Shown piece by piece: positions 10,226 to 18,329 of a stretch of 40,016 nt of DNA. Within the stretch, counting starts at the first letter, position 1. Each line of letters begins with the position of its first letter. The position numbers and the translations under genes were made by a program. The DNA is from Polyangia bacterium (lineage in GTDB: Bacteria > Myxococcota_A > Polyangia > Polyangiales > Sandaracinaceae), in the NCBI GenBank assembly GCA_030426845.1, contig JAUHXR010000047.1:1-40016 (forward strand). Direction: 5' to 3'. Under the pieces are notes generated by a model that was not told the DNA's origin, ran no database searches, and saw only the letters and a program-made list of their open reading frames with translations.

Positions 10226-11527
10226 CTACTCGAGCGCCTTCAGCATTGCCTGGAGCGAGGTGAGCTTGCGCCGCGGCGCGCCCTCGGGGGCGGCGCCGAT
10301 CTCGGCCGCGTCGATCCGCTCCCAGCCGTCGAAGTCGACGACCCGGGCCCCGCGCGAGGCGAGGAGCGCGTCGAGCTCCCTCGCGCCCGCCTTGGGCTCG
10401 ACGCCCGCCAGCGCCTCGAGGATCCGCTCGGCGACCTCGGTGCTGTCCTTGCGGTTGGTCGCGATGACCCCGCTCGGGCCGCGCTTGGCCCAGCCGACCG
10501 CCCACAGGCCGTCGCGGATGTGGCCGTCCTGGTTCTCGAAGCACGTCCCCCACTTCGCGACCGGGACGCCCTCGAGGGGCTTGGCGAGGTAGCCGATCGC
10601 GGTGATGACCGTGCCGACCTCGAGGATCGTCGTCTCGCCGGTCGGGACCGCGCGGTCGCCCTCGAGCCGGGTGCCCATCAGCTCGATGCCGGTGACGTGG
10701 TCGTCGCCGAGGATCCGGACGGGCGACGAGAAGAACCGCAGGTGGAGCCGGCGCGGCTTCGAGGCGGGGTCGTTCGTGGAGTACTCGCGGAGCGTGTCCA
10801 CGATCTTCTCCATCTTCTTCTGCTGCTTCGGGTCCGGGACGGAGAACGACTCCGGGAGGTGGGCCGGGTCCACGACCGCGACCGTCTGGCGCATGTCGCC
10901 GAGCTCGCGCAGCTCCGCGGTGGTGAAGCTGGCCTGCACCGGCCCGCGGCGGCCGACCATGTGGACGTCGGTGTAGTCGGAGCCGACGATCTTCTTCATC
11001 GCGTAGTCGGTGACGTCGGTGGTCGCCATCTCCTCGGGCGTGCGGCTCAGGACGCGCACGATGTCGACCGCGACGTTGCCGTTGCCGATCACGGCGATGC
11101 CCGGCCCGCGCAGCTCCGGGTCGAGGCCCTCGAAGTCGGGGTGGCCGTTGTACCAGGCGCTGATCGCGCGCGAGCCGTAGACGCCGGGGAGGTCCTCGCC
11201 CTCGACGCCGAGCTTGCGGTCCTCGGTGACCCCGAGCGCGAGCACGACCGCGTCGTAGACGCTCTCGAGCTCGGCCACGCTCACGTCGCGACCGACCTCG
11301 ACGTTGCCGAGGAAGCGGACCTGCTCGCGCTTGGCCGTCCGCGCGAAGACCCGCCACACGTTCTTGGTGCCCGCGTGGTCGGGGGCGACGCCGCTGCGCA
11401 CGAGCCCGTAGGGGGTCGGGAGCCGGTCGATGATGTCGATGCGGATCTCGGGGTCCGCCTTGCACAGGGCCTCGGCGCAGTAGAAGCCGGCCGGTCCGCT
11501 GCCGATGATCGCGACGTGTCGGTGCAT
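10226..11527 (-). CDS. Ferredoxin/adrenodoxin-type NADP+ reductase (FprA-like)
   Basis: A 433-residue flavoprotein of the adrenodoxin-reductase/FprA group, transferring electrons between NADPH and a ferredoxin or flavodoxin. The N-terminal FAD fingerprint is VAIIGSGPAGFYCAEAL, followed by PTPYGLVRSGVAPDH. The NADPH-binding fold is marked by AVIGNGNVAVDIVRVL, and the second FAD contact by WAVGWAKRGPSGVIATNRKDS. I start it at 11527 (MHRHVAIIG), which places the FAD motif at the N-terminus; a start at 11542 is also possible. It is cytoplasmic. The flavodoxin at 8993-9445 is a plausible redox partner. It is divergent from the NTF2-like lipoprotein gene. Confidence 0.94.
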   Translation of the reverse strand: MHRHVAIIGSGPAGFYCAEALCKADPEIRIDIIDRLPTPYGLVRSGVAPDHAGTKNVWRVFARTAKREQVRFLGNVEVGRDVSVAELESVYDAVVLALGVTEDRKLGVEGEDLPGVYGSRAISAWYNGHPDFEGLDPELRGPGIAVIGNGNVAVDIVRVLSRTPEEMATTDVTDYAMKKIVGSDYTDVHMVGRRGPVQASFTTAELRELGDMRQTVAVVDPAHLPESFSVPDPKQQKKMEKIVDTLREYSTNDPASKPRRLHLRFFSSPVRILGDDHVTGIELMGTRLEGDRAVPTGETTILEVGTVITAIGYLAKPLEGVPVAKWGTCFENQDGHIRDGLWAVGWAKRGPSGVIATNRKDSTEVAERILEALAGVEPKAGARELDALLASRGARVVDFDGWERIDAAEIGAAPEGAPRRKLTSLQAMLKALE

Positions 11528-11693
11528 GAGGCCGCGCACCATAGCAGCCCGCCCCGGGGAGGCAGGTGATGGACCTCGCGGCGCGCGCGGGTTGCCGTCG
11601 GGGCCACGGCGGGGCAAAAATGCCGCCCGCCGGCCCCCCCCGGAATATCCTCCGGACGGCTCGCCGTTGGCCGGTCGCTTCTCGAGAATCTTC

Positions 11694-12188
11694 ATGCGTC
11701 ACGCCCATTCGCTCGTCCGGCTCGCGCTCGCCCTCTCCGTCGTCGGTGCCCTCGGGGGCGCTCTCGCGGGCTGCGGCGGCGAGAACATCCCGAACACCGA
11801 CGTCCCCGACAACGCCGAGAACCGGGCCGTCCTCACCTTCGTCGAGGACTACCGGCACGCCGTGGAGCGGCGCGACGTGGGGGCGATCCTCTCGCTCGTC
11901 TCGCCTCGCTTCTTCGACGACAACGGGACGATCAGCTCGGACGACGACCGGGACTTCGACGCGCTCAGCGAGCAGCTCGCGCGCTTCGAGCAGATCCTCG
12001 ATGTCCGCTACGAGATGCGCTACCGCAACGTGACGTACCGCGCCGACCGCATCCTCGTGGACTACACGTACACGGCGAGCTTCAAGGTCGCGACGCCCCA
12101 GGGCGATCACTGGGAGACGCGCCTGCGTGACAACCGGCTCGAGCTGGTCCGCGAGGATGGCGAATTCCGCATCATCTCGGGTATCTGA
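11694..12188 (+). CDS. Lipoprotein with NTF2-like fold
   Basis: A 164-residue predicted lipoprotein. The signal sequence runs through residues 1-25 and ends in a lipobox (ALAGC). The mature part begins acidic (ENRAVLTFVEDYRHAVERRD) and continues with alternating strands (VTYRADRILVDYTYTASFKV; NRLELVREDGEFRIISG), the pattern of NTF2/SnoaL-like proteins, in which a cone-shaped fold binds small ligands or acts as a scaffold. No catalytic residues can be assigned. It precedes the MshEN-REC-TPR gene by 67 bp and may share its transcript. The start at 11694 is chosen because it opens the signal peptide. Confidence 0.85.
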   Translation: MRHAHSLVRLALALSVVGALGGALAGCGGENIPNTDVPDNAENRAVLTFVEDYRHAVERRDVGAILSLVSPRFFDDNGTISSDDDRDFDALSEQLARFEQILDVRYEMRYRNVTYRADRILVDYTYTASFKVATPQGDHWETRLRDNRLELVREDGEFRIISGI

Positions 12189-12255
12189 GGGGCCTCGGCC
12201 CCCCCGAAACACCCGTTGAACCCGGGGCGCCCGCCGGGATACCATCCGGGCGCCA

Positions 12256-13767
12256 GTGGCAGGGTCAGGCGACAAGAAGCAGCTGGGCAAGATCCTGCTC
12301 AGGCAGAAGCTCGTCACGCCTGATGAGCTGGACGAGCTGCTCGACGAGCAGCGCCGCACGCCGGGGGCGCGCCTGGGGTCGACGGCCGTGATGAGCGGCA
12401 AGGTCGACGAGGTCGACATGCTCCGCGCGCTGAGCGAGCAGCACGGCCTGCCGGGGATCGACCTCGCGCAGACCGTCATCCCGCTCGAGAACCTCCAGCT
12501 CATCCCCCACGACATCGCGCGGCAGTACCTGATCCTGCCGTTCAGCGTGAAGGACGAGCACCTCTTCCTCGCGATGGCCGACCCGGCGGACAAGCGGGTG
12601 ATCGACGAGATCGAGTTCGTCACCGGCCGCAAGGTGTTCCCCTACGTCGGGGTGAGCGGACCGCTCGAGCACACGATCGAGGAGGCCTACGCCCAGCTCG
12701 AGCGGGGTGAGCAGTACTACGTCGGCCCGCACGCGCCGGAGGAGTACCTCAAGGACCTCGGCCTCGTGCGCGCGACCCCGCGCCCGCCGCCGCGCGACCC
12801 GAAGCACCGCCCGTCGTCGCCGCGCTTCCGGCCGCCCAGCACGCCCGCGATGGCGGTGGTCACCAAGGAGGACTCGGGAGTCCTCGCGGCCCCGGAGGTG
12901 CCCGTGCAGCGGAGCGCGCCGCGCAAGATGCCGACCCTCGACGACGCCTTCGCCTCCAAGGTGGCGCCGCTGCCGACCCGCGACGACGGCACCGGGGCGA
13001 GCGCGGGCAGCCGCTGCGTCCTGATCGTCGACGACGAGGACGACATCCGCCGCATGCTCCGGCGCGTGCTCAACGAGCGCGACATCGAGGTCGTCGAGGC
13101 GTCGCGGGGGAGCGAGGCGCTCGCCGCGGTGCGCGAGCGCGAGCCCGACGTGATCCTGCTCGACGCGATGCTCCCCGAGATCCACGGCTTCGACATCTGC
13201 CGCCGCATCAAGGGCAGCAAGAAGTATGGTCACATCCCGATCATCATGGTCTCGGCCGTCTACCGTGGCTGGCGGTTCGCCGAGGACCTGAAGCAGTCCT
13301 ACGGGGTGAACGAGTTCCTCGAGAAGCCGTTCAAGATCTCCGACGTCGTGACCGCGGTGGAGCGGGCGCTCGAGGGCAAGGACCCCGACGAGGCAGCCGA
13401 GACGCTGTCGGAGGAGGCCTCGGATTGCCTGGAGCAGGGGATCAACGCGTATCGCGCCGGCGACCTGGACACGGCGATCCAACACCTTCAGCGTGGGATA
13501 GGGCTCGACCCGCTCGCGTTTCGCTTACACTACCACCTCGGCTTGCTCTACGGCCGGCGTGAGCAGCTCTTCGAAGGCATCCAGGCGCTGGAGACGAGCG
13601 TGGACCTCTCGCCGCGCAACTTCTCGGCTCTGAAGAACCTCGCGGTCCTCTACCAGCGCGCGGGGTTCAAGCACAAAGCGCGCGAGATGTGGGAGCGGGC
13701 CCTCGGCGCCGCGCCCGACGACGAAACTCGTCAGGGGATCAAAGACCACCTCGTCAGCTTGCTCTAA
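12256..13767 (+). CDS. MshEN-REC-TPR fusion protein (putative c-di-GMP-responsive regulator)
   Basis: A 503-residue protein with an unusual domain order, starting at a GTG. Residues ~1-155 are an MshEN domain (the N-terminal domain of type II/IV secretion ATPases). It shows two tandem copies of the LG-x5-8-G-x6-L-x3-L-x2-Q nucleotide-binding signature at residues 9-32 and 39-62; in MshE-type proteins such paired motifs bind cyclic di-GMP. A Pro-rich linker (~175-250) follows. Residues ~252-375 are a receiver domain (CVLIVDDEDDIRR, phospho-acceptor Asp303 in ILLDAMLPE, Lys in LEKPFK). Residues ~390-495 are about three TPR repeats. There is no ATPase, DNA-binding or output enzyme domain, so it is probably an adaptor. 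Ligand binding is inferred from motif match only. Confidence 0.9.
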   Translation: MAGSGDKKQLGKILLRQKLVTPDELDELLDEQRRTPGARLGSTAVMSGKVDEVDMLRALSEQHGLPGIDLAQTVIPLENLQLIPHDIARQYLILPFSVKDEHLFLAMADPADKRVIDEIEFVTGRKVFPYVGVSGPLEHTIEEAYAQLERGEQYYVGPHAPEEYLKDLGLVRATPRPPPRDPKHRPSSPRFRPPSTPAMAVVTKEDSGVLAAPEVPVQRSAPRKMPTLDDAFASKVAPLPTRDDGTGASAGSRCVLIVDDEDDIRRMLRRVLNERDIEVVEASRGSEALAAVREREPDVILLDAMLPEIHGFDICRRIKGSKKYGHIPIIMVSAVYRGWRFAEDLKQSYGVNEFLEKPFKISDVVTAVERALEGKDPDEAAETLSEEASDCLEQGINAYRAGDLDTAIQHLQRGIGLDPLAFRLHYHLGLLYGRREQLFEGIQALETSVDLSPRNFSALKNLAVLYQRAGFKHKAREMWERALGAAPDDETRQGIKDHLVSLL

Positions 13768-13847
13768 CCTTCAGAATGCCCGCGCCCGGTCGTCCGCCTG
13801 AGGACCGGGCCTCTTCGAGAGAGAGCCTCCAGGAACCCGACCACGCG

Positions 13848-15653
13848 ATGAAGTTCCTCTGCCCCAACTGCAAGGCCAAGTACCAGATCTCCGACGAGAA
13901 GATCGCTGGCCGCACACTCAAGATGGACTGCCGCCGCTGCAGTCATCCGATCGTGATCCGGGGCACCTCGAACAGCGCCAGCCCGCCCGCGTCCGGCGGC
14001 TCCCCGTCCAGCCCCCCGCGCGGGTCGCGCGGGTCGATCGCGAGCCCGAACCGGCGGCCCGGCTCGCACGTGGGCCCGGCGCCGTCCTCGCGCAGCTCGC
14101 GCTCGGCCCTCGGCTCGGACTTCCGGCGGCAGGCCGCCTCGCCGCCCGCGTCGCAGCGCCCGACCGCGCTCGACCAGTGGCACGTCGCGATCAACGACGT
14201 CCCCGTCGGCCCGATGAAGCGCGACGAGGTGGCCAAGAAGATGGCCAGCGGCGCGATCCACGGCGACTCGCTCTGCTGGCGCGAGGGCTTCGACGACTGG
14301 CGCGAGGTCCGCAAGGTCCCCGAGCTGGCCGCGCTCATGCGGCACAACGCGCCGCGCCCGGTGGCGCCGCCGCCGCCGCCGCCCAAGCCCGCGTTCCCGG
14401 CGCCGTCGCGCCCGCTCGGCCGCGGGGGCGCCGCGTCCCGCCCGGGTCGCCCGCCCACCGGTCGTGTCCACGCGGCCGCGCCCGCGCGTCCTCAGCCTGT
14501 GCGCCCGGCCGCGGTCGCGCAGAGCCCCGCTTCCGCTCCGTCGAACGTCGTGCCGATCGGCGGGCGCCTCGGGGCGGCGGCCGCGCCCGCCTTCGACGAG
14601 CCGGTCGGCGACTTCGTGGACGACGAGGAGCCGACGCGCGTCGGTTCGACCTTCGACTTCGACGCGCTCGAGGCGGCCGCGGGCGCTCCGGCGGCCCCGG
14701 CCAAGCCCCCGCCGGAGGACGAGCCCGTCGCGGCCGCGCTCGCGCCGGCCGAGGAGGCCTTCGATCCCTTCGCGTCGAGCGCCGGCGCGGCCCCGGCGCC
14801 CGCGCCGACCCCCGCGCCGACCCCCGCCCCTGTCGAGGCGGTGCCGGCCGAGGCGCCCGAGCGCCGGCGGCGCGCCATCCCGATCGGCGCGTGGATCGCC
14901 ATCGCGGGCGCGATGGCCTTCGGCGTGGCCCTCGCGGTCATGGTCGGGACTCACTTCCTCACTCAGCCGCCTGCGGTCGCGACCGCGCCGGCTCCGACGC
15001 CGCCTCCGGCGGATCCCACGCCCGATCCCACGCCGGCCACGCCCGAGCTCGAGGTCCCGGCCGAGGTCGAGGAGCCCGGGGGCGAGGAGGGCGAGACGCC
15101 GGCCGATCCGGACCCCGAGGCCGAGGGCTCCGCGCAGACCGGCGCGGGCGGGAGCCGTCGCGCTGGCGGCGGAGGCCGCTCGACGACGACCACGGTGGGC
15201 AGCGCTGGCGCCGGTACGGGCACGACCCGTCCGTCGGGGGGCGAGTCCCTCACCGCGGCCCAGCGCGAGGCGCTCGCGCGCGCTGGCGCGGACACCTCGG
15301 CGCCGGCTCAGATCTCGGGCGCCCGCAACCCGCTCCTCGAGGGGGGCGGATCACGCGCCGCCGCCGCAGAGCTCACCGCCGACCAGATCCGTACGGTGGT
15401 CAACCGCAACCGCTCGAGCGTGCAGCAGTGCTACGAGACCGAGGCGCGCCGCGCCGGGACCGCCCCGACGGTCCGCATCAACGCGGCCGTCACGATCGGC
15501 GCCTCCGGCACCGTGACCCGGGTCTCGTCCCAGGGCGGCAGCTTCGGCACCCTCGGGAACTGCATCGAGCGCGCCGTGCGGCGCTGGGTGTTCCCGCGCT
15601 CGAGCGGCCCGACGAGCACGTCCATCCCGTTCGTGTTCAGCGGCCAGGAGTAG
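13848..15653 (+). CDS. AgmX/GltJ-like protein: zinc ribbon, GYF, TM, TonB-like C-terminus
   Basis: A 601-residue envelope-spanning protein. It begins with a zinc ribbon with Cys5, Cys8, Cys28 and Cys31 (FLCPNCKAKYQISDEKIAGR is family-typical). A GYF_2/DUF4339 domain lies at ~105-160 (WHVAINDVPVGPMKRDEV to DWREVRKVPEL). A Pro/Ala-rich cytoplasmic linker precedes one transmembrane helix at ~345-370. The periplasmic part is Pro/Glu/Gly-rich and ends in an AgmX/PglI C-terminal domain (NRNRSSVQQCYETEARR to CIERAVRRWVFP). In Myxococcus xanthus this architecture is that of GltJ/AgmX of the gliding machinery. Other glt genes are absent here, so a paralog with another envelope role is possible. It starts 80 bp after the MshEN-REC-TPR gene. 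Confidence 0.9.
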   Translation: MKFLCPNCKAKYQISDEKIAGRTLKMDCRRCSHPIVIRGTSNSASPPASGGSPSSPPRGSRGSIASPNRRPGSHVGPAPSSRSSRSALGSDFRRQAASPPASQRPTALDQWHVAINDVPVGPMKRDEVAKKMASGAIHGDSLCWREGFDDWREVRKVPELAALMRHNAPRPVAPPPPPPKPAFPAPSRPLGRGGAASRPGRPPTGRVHAAAPARPQPVRPAAVAQSPASAPSNVVPIGGRLGAAAAPAFDEPVGDFVDDEEPTRVGSTFDFDALEAAAGAPAAPAKPPPEDEPVAAALAPAEEAFDPFASSAGAAPAPAPTPAPTPAPVEAVPAEAPERRRRAIPIGAWIAIAGAMAFGVALAVMVGTHFLTQPPAVATAPAPTPPPADPTPDPTPATPELEVPAEVEEPGGEEGETPADPDPEAEGSAQTGAGGSRRAGGGGRSTTTTVGSAGAGTGTTRPSGGESLTAAQREALARAGADTSAPAQISGARNPLLEGGGSRAAAAELTADQIRTVVNRNRSSVQQCYETEARRAGTAPTVRINAAVTIGASGTVTRVSSQGGSFGTLGNCIERAVRRWVFPRSSGPTSTSIPFVFSGQE

Positions 15654-15848
15654 CCGCGGCGCCGGCGGCCGCGCCCCGAGACGTCGTCACCCTCGGACGG
15701 GCGAACGTGGACGCGTTTGGCGCCGATCGTCGCGTGCTCGCGCCTCGCGTGGCCGGGCCCGCCCGGGTGCCCCACGCCGAGCGGGCGCGGGCACGGGGCT
15801 GACCGCGGGGCTGACTCGAACGCCCCGCGGGCGCTGTTCGTCCGCCGG

Positions 15849-16502
15849 CTACGGGAAGAACGAGGCCGCGAAGCGGTCGCTGAGCCCGCGCTCCTCGGCC
15901 AGCTCGTCGAGCGCGTTCTGCGTGTTGGCGCGCACCGCGCCGGCCGTCTCGAGCCACGCCTCGACGCGAGCCTGCAGTCGCCCGAGCCCGGCGTAGGACT
16001 CGGCGCGTCCGGTGATCGCCTGGTGGGCTGCGGTGAGGCACGCGCGCATCGGCGCGATGAACGCGACGAGCGGATCGGGGATCTCGCCGCCCTCGTCGAG
16101 CTGGGCCATCACGAGGCTCGCGCCGGGGAGCTCGCCCTCGAGGCCGAGCGACACGAGCCGCTCGTGGTCCTCGGGGAAGAACCGCCGGTAGAGGTCGTGG
16201 TCGCGGTCGCCCTCGGTCAGCTCGAGGAGCGTCTCGCCGACGCGGGCCAGCGTGCGGTCGAGCGCGGCGTCCGCCACGCGGACCATCGCGCGGGCCTCGA
16301 TCGCGCGGGCGCGGAGCGCGCGGCGGTCGGCCTCGATCGCCTCCCAGTCCGCGAGCACGCCACGCACGTCGTCGAACAGCTCGGTGAGCTCCTCGTCGGC
16401 CGCCTGCGATCGGAGCGCGTAGGCGGTGAACGAGAGCTGCTCGTAGGCGTCTTCCCAGAGCGCGGCTGCCGCGCTCGTCGTCAGCTGGAGTACCGTCGAC
16501 AT
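15849..16502 (-). CDS. Hypothetical alpha-helical protein
   Basis: A 217-residue protein that I do not recognise. It is rich in Ala, Leu, Glu and Asp, predicted almost entirely helical, with no signal peptide, membrane segment or Cys pattern. It ends ERGLSDRFAASFFP. The start at 16502 is supported by a strong GAGGAGGAG ribosome binding site upstream. It follows the 246-residue Gly-rich gene by 11 bp on the same strand, so the two are probably co-expressed. A 195-base space between it and the convergent GltJ-like gene shows only GC-rich inverted repeats and no gene. Confidence 0.75.
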   Translation of the reverse strand: MSTVLQLTTSAAAALWEDAYEQLSFTAYALRSQAADEELTELFDDVRGVLADWEAIEADRRALRARAIEARAMVRVADAALDRTLARVGETLLELTEGDRDHDLYRRFFPEDHERLVSLGLEGELPGASLVMAQLDEGGEIPDPLVAFIAPMRACLTAAHQAITGRAESYAGLGRLQARVEAWLETAGAVRANTQNALDELAEERGLSDRFAASFFP

Positions 16503-16513
16503 CGCTCTCCTCC

Positions 16514-17254
16514 TCAACCCTTGAACAGCTGCCCGAGGACCCCGCCGAGCCCGCCCGGGATGGTCGCGCTGACCCCGCCCGCGCGCGGCTTCGCCGCCGG
16601 CTGGCCGCCCGTCGAGGGCTTGGCCTTGCCGCCGCCGTACATCCGGGCCTTGCTCTTCTTGCCCGTGGTCGCCGCCTTCTTCGAGCGGTTGGCCTGCTTC
16701 GGTCCGCCCGCGGGCGCGCCGCCCCAGCCACCGCCGCCCTGGCCGAGCATCCCCGCGAGCGCGCCGCCGCCCATAGCGGCCGCGCCGCCCGCGCCGAGAA
16801 GGGAGCCGAGGTTGAGGCCACCGCTGCCCGCGCGCTCCCACACGTAGTCGATGATGAGCGGGGTCACGATCGCGCCGACCGTCCCGGCCACGCGCTGCGG
16901 CAGGCCGAAGCGCTGCGCGAGGACCTGCGCGACGTGGCCGCCGGCGACGCCCTGCATCCCGTCGACCGCCGAGCCCATCAGGCCCTCGCCGCGGACCAGG
17001 CCCGCGACGGCGCCGCTGAGGAAGTTGGTGACGTAGTGGCTGCCGCCGAGGTCGAGCATCCCATTGGGCCCGCCCGGCCGCGCGGGCTGCGCGCCGCCGC
17101 TCTGGGCCTGCGCGAACGCCTGCGCCGCGGTGGGCACCGCCGCTCCGAGGAGCTGCTGCGCCATGTTCGGCGCGAAGCCTTGCGACTGGAGACGGCTCAG
17201 CGCCGTCTGCCCCTGTCGCGACGTCATGAATCCTTGAACGAGCTCTTGCAGCAC
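16514..17254 (-). CDS. Hypothetical Gly/Ala-rich protein with basic tail
   Basis: A 246-residue protein of unknown function. It starts at a GTG at 17254 with a GGGAGG ribosome binding site five bases upstream; an internal ATG at 17227 is the alternative. Residues 1-50 are helical and recall DUF937/YidB-type N-termini (weak resemblance). The middle is Gly/Ala-rich and moderately hydrophobic (~70-165), which could be membrane-associated or a glycine-zipper. Residues ~170-225 are Lys/Arg/Gly-rich with a KKAATTGKKSK stretch, suggesting nucleic-acid or polyanion contact. It is the upstream gene of a two-gene unit with 15849-16502, and divergent from the TrmH-type methyltransferase. Confidence 0.7.
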   Translation of the reverse strand: MLQELVQGFMTSRQGQTALSRLQSQGFAPNMAQQLLGAAVPTAAQAFAQAQSGGAQPARPGGPNGMLDLGGSHYVTNFLSGAVAGLVRGEGLMGSAVDGMQGVAGGHVAQVLAQRFGLPQRVAGTVGAIVTPLIIDYVWERAGSGGLNLGSLLGAGGAAAMGGGALAGMLGQGGGGWGGAPAGGPKQANRSKKAATTGKKSKARMYGGGKAKPSTGGQPAAKPRAGGVSATIPGGLGGVLGQLFKG

Positions 17255-17369
17255 CTGGGCCTCCCGGATCGTCGAGGCCGGACTCTACCGCACGGCGCCG
17301 GCCTTGCGCGCCCCGATCTCGCGGGCCCGCGAGGGCGCGCACGCGCGACGCTGCTACGGTGACGCGGCC

Positions 17370-17918
17370 GTGGCCAAGGTCCCTCCGTTCGGCATGCCGC
17401 TCGACGCGATCCAGCGCGAGCTGGCGCGCATCCGCCACCCCTTCCGCGTCGCGATCCGGCGCAGCAAGAACCCCTTCAACGTCGGGGCGGTGATCCGCAC
17501 CGCGCACAGCTTCCTCGCCAAGGAGATCGTCCTCATCGGGGACGCGGACTGGTACCGCCGCGCGGCGATGGGGATGCAGCGCTACGAGCGCATGGTCGAG
17601 GTCCCATCGGAGGAGGCCTTCGTCGCGCACGCGCGCGAGCGCGGGTGGTTCCTCAGCGCGCTCGAGAAGGACCACGACGCGCCGGTTGGCCTGTGGGACG
17701 CGCAGCTCCCGGAGGACGCGGTGATCGTGATCGGCAACGAGGAGGACGGCGTGGGCCCCGAGATCCTCGCGGCCGCGGACGAGGTCGTGGCGATCCCGAT
17801 GTTCGGCATCAACCACAGCTACCCGATGACCGTCGCGGCGGGCATCGCGATGGCGGAGTGGGCGCGCCGCCGGTACGCGGGTGAGGGCCGCGTGGTCGTC
17901 ACCCCGCGCGAGCCCTGA
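17370..17918 (+). CDS. TrmH/SpoU-family RNA 2'-O-methyltransferase
   Basis: A 182-residue member of the SPOUT/TrmH family, which methylates ribose 2'-hydroxyls in tRNA or rRNA using S-adenosylmethionine. Motif 1 is visible as NPFNVGAVIRTAHSF, motif 2 as VIVIGNEEDGVGPEIL, and motif 3 as IPMFGINHSYPMTVAAGIAM; together they form the knotted cofactor pocket. I start it at the GTG at 17370 (AKVPPFGMPLD); a TTG at 17304 in the same frame is an alternative, the extension being Arg-rich without family character. It lies ~85 bp upstream of the tRNA-His gene on the same strand; a specific link to these tRNAs is not shown. The exact target is unknown. Confidence 0.92.
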   Translation: MAKVPPFGMPLDAIQRELARIRHPFRVAIRRSKNPFNVGAVIRTAHSFLAKEIVLIGDADWYRRAAMGMQRYERMVEVPSEEAFVAHARERGWFLSALEKDHDAPVGLWDAQLPEDAVIVIGNEEDGVGPEILAAADEVVAIPMFGINHSYPMTVAAGIAMAEWARRRYAGEGRVVVTPREP

Positions 17919-17961
17919 GGCGGCCGCGCTGGGCGGCATCGCGGAGCGTGCGCGTGGGCGC

Positions 17962-17989
17962 TTGCCTACCGGACCGATCTGACTACACT
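17962..17989 (+). promoter_or_regulatory. Putative sigma-70 promoter of tRNA-His
   Basis: TTGCCT and TACACT separated by 16 bp, ending 12 bp before the first tRNA-His base. The position and fit are reasonable for a housekeeping tRNA promoter; this is consensus matching by eye. Confidence 0.5.
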
Positions 17990-18001
17990 CGCGCTCTCTG
18001 T

Positions 18002-18074
18002 GGTGGCTGTAGCTCAGTGGTAGAGCACTGGATTGTGGCTCCGGTGGTCGCGGGTTCAAGTCCCGTCAGTCACC
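18002..18074 (+). tRNA. tRNA-His (GTG)
   Basis: A full cloverleaf can be drawn. The 7-bp acceptor stem is GTGGCTG with CAGTCAC. The D arm is GCTCAGTGGTAGAGC. The anticodon stem CTGGA/TCCGG encloses the loop TTGTGGC with anticodon GTG, and the T arm contains GGTTCAAGTCC. The extra 5' G (18002) opposite discriminator C (18074) is the hallmark of histidine tRNA and the synthetase identity element. CCA is not encoded and must be added enzymatically. Confidence 0.97.
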
Positions 18075-18086
18075 CTCAGCACCGGC

Positions 18087-18106
18087 CCCGGCGGATCTCC
18101 GCCGGG
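18087..18106. terminator. Hairpin between tRNA-His and tRNA-Arg
   Basis: A perfect 9-bp inverted repeat (CCCGGCGGA / TCCGCCGGG) with a 2-base loop lies 12 bp after tRNA-His and just upstream of the tRNA-Arg promoter. It could be a terminator or processing signal; there is no proper T-tract. Confidence 0.45.
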
Positions 18107-18111
18107 TCCAT

Positions 18112-18139
18112 TTGACAGCACGTCGGAATCCAGTAAACA
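18112..18139 (+). promoter_or_regulatory. Putative sigma-70 promoter of tRNA-Arg/tRNA-Lys
   Basis: A perfect -35 hexamer TTGACA is followed after 16 bp by TAAACA, ending 11 bp before the tRNA-Arg gene. The local drop in GC content around it stands out. tRNA-Lys follows 27 bp after tRNA-Arg without its own promoter, so both are likely transcribed from here. Confidence 0.6.
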
Positions 18140-18150
18140 CCGGCCTTCCT

Positions 18151-18224
18151 GCGCTCGTAGCTCAGCTGGATAGAGCGTCGGACTTCGAATCCGCAGGTCG
18201 GGGGTTCGAATCCCTCCGAGCGCG
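18151..18224 (+). tRNA. tRNA-Arg (TCG)
   Basis: The acceptor stem GCGCTCG/CGAGCGC is perfect. The D arm is GCTCAGCTGGATAGAGC. The anticodon stem CGGA/TCCG encloses the loop CTTCGAA with anticodon TCG (reads CGA and related Arg codons). The T arm is GGGGGTTCGAATCCCTC. The discriminator is G at 18224, and CCA is not encoded. Confidence 0.97.
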
Positions 18225-18251
18225 CTCGCCCCTCCGGGGGCCCTGAAAACC

Positions 18252-18324
18252 GGGTCATTAGCTCAATTGGTAGAGCAGTGGACTCTTAATCCATTGGCTG
18301 AAGGTTCGAGTCCTTCATGACCCA
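18252..18324 (+). tRNA. tRNA-Lys (CTT)
   Basis: The acceptor stem GGGTCAT/ATGACCC is perfect. The D arm is GCTCAATTGGTAGAGC. The anticodon stem TGGA/TCCA encloses the loop CTCTTAA with anticodon CTT, which reads AAG, the favoured Lys codon at this GC content. The T arm contains GGTTCGAGTCC. The discriminator is A at 18324, and CCA is not encoded. Confidence 0.97.
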
Positions 18325-18329
18325 CTTCG

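Noticed and set aside
14177-15802. Long alternative open frame overlapping the GltJ-like gene
   Set aside because: Arg/Gly-rich shadow frame caused by high GC content; the true frame has recognisable domains throughout.
15654-15848. Possible small gene in the gap after the GltJ-like gene
   Set aside because: Only GC-rich frames without start, ribosome binding site or sensible composition.
18076-18258. A 60-residue reverse frame with a [20 protein letters not shown]-like peptide
   Set aside because: It is the antisense of tRNA-Arg; this peptide is a well-known artefact of translating tRNA genes.
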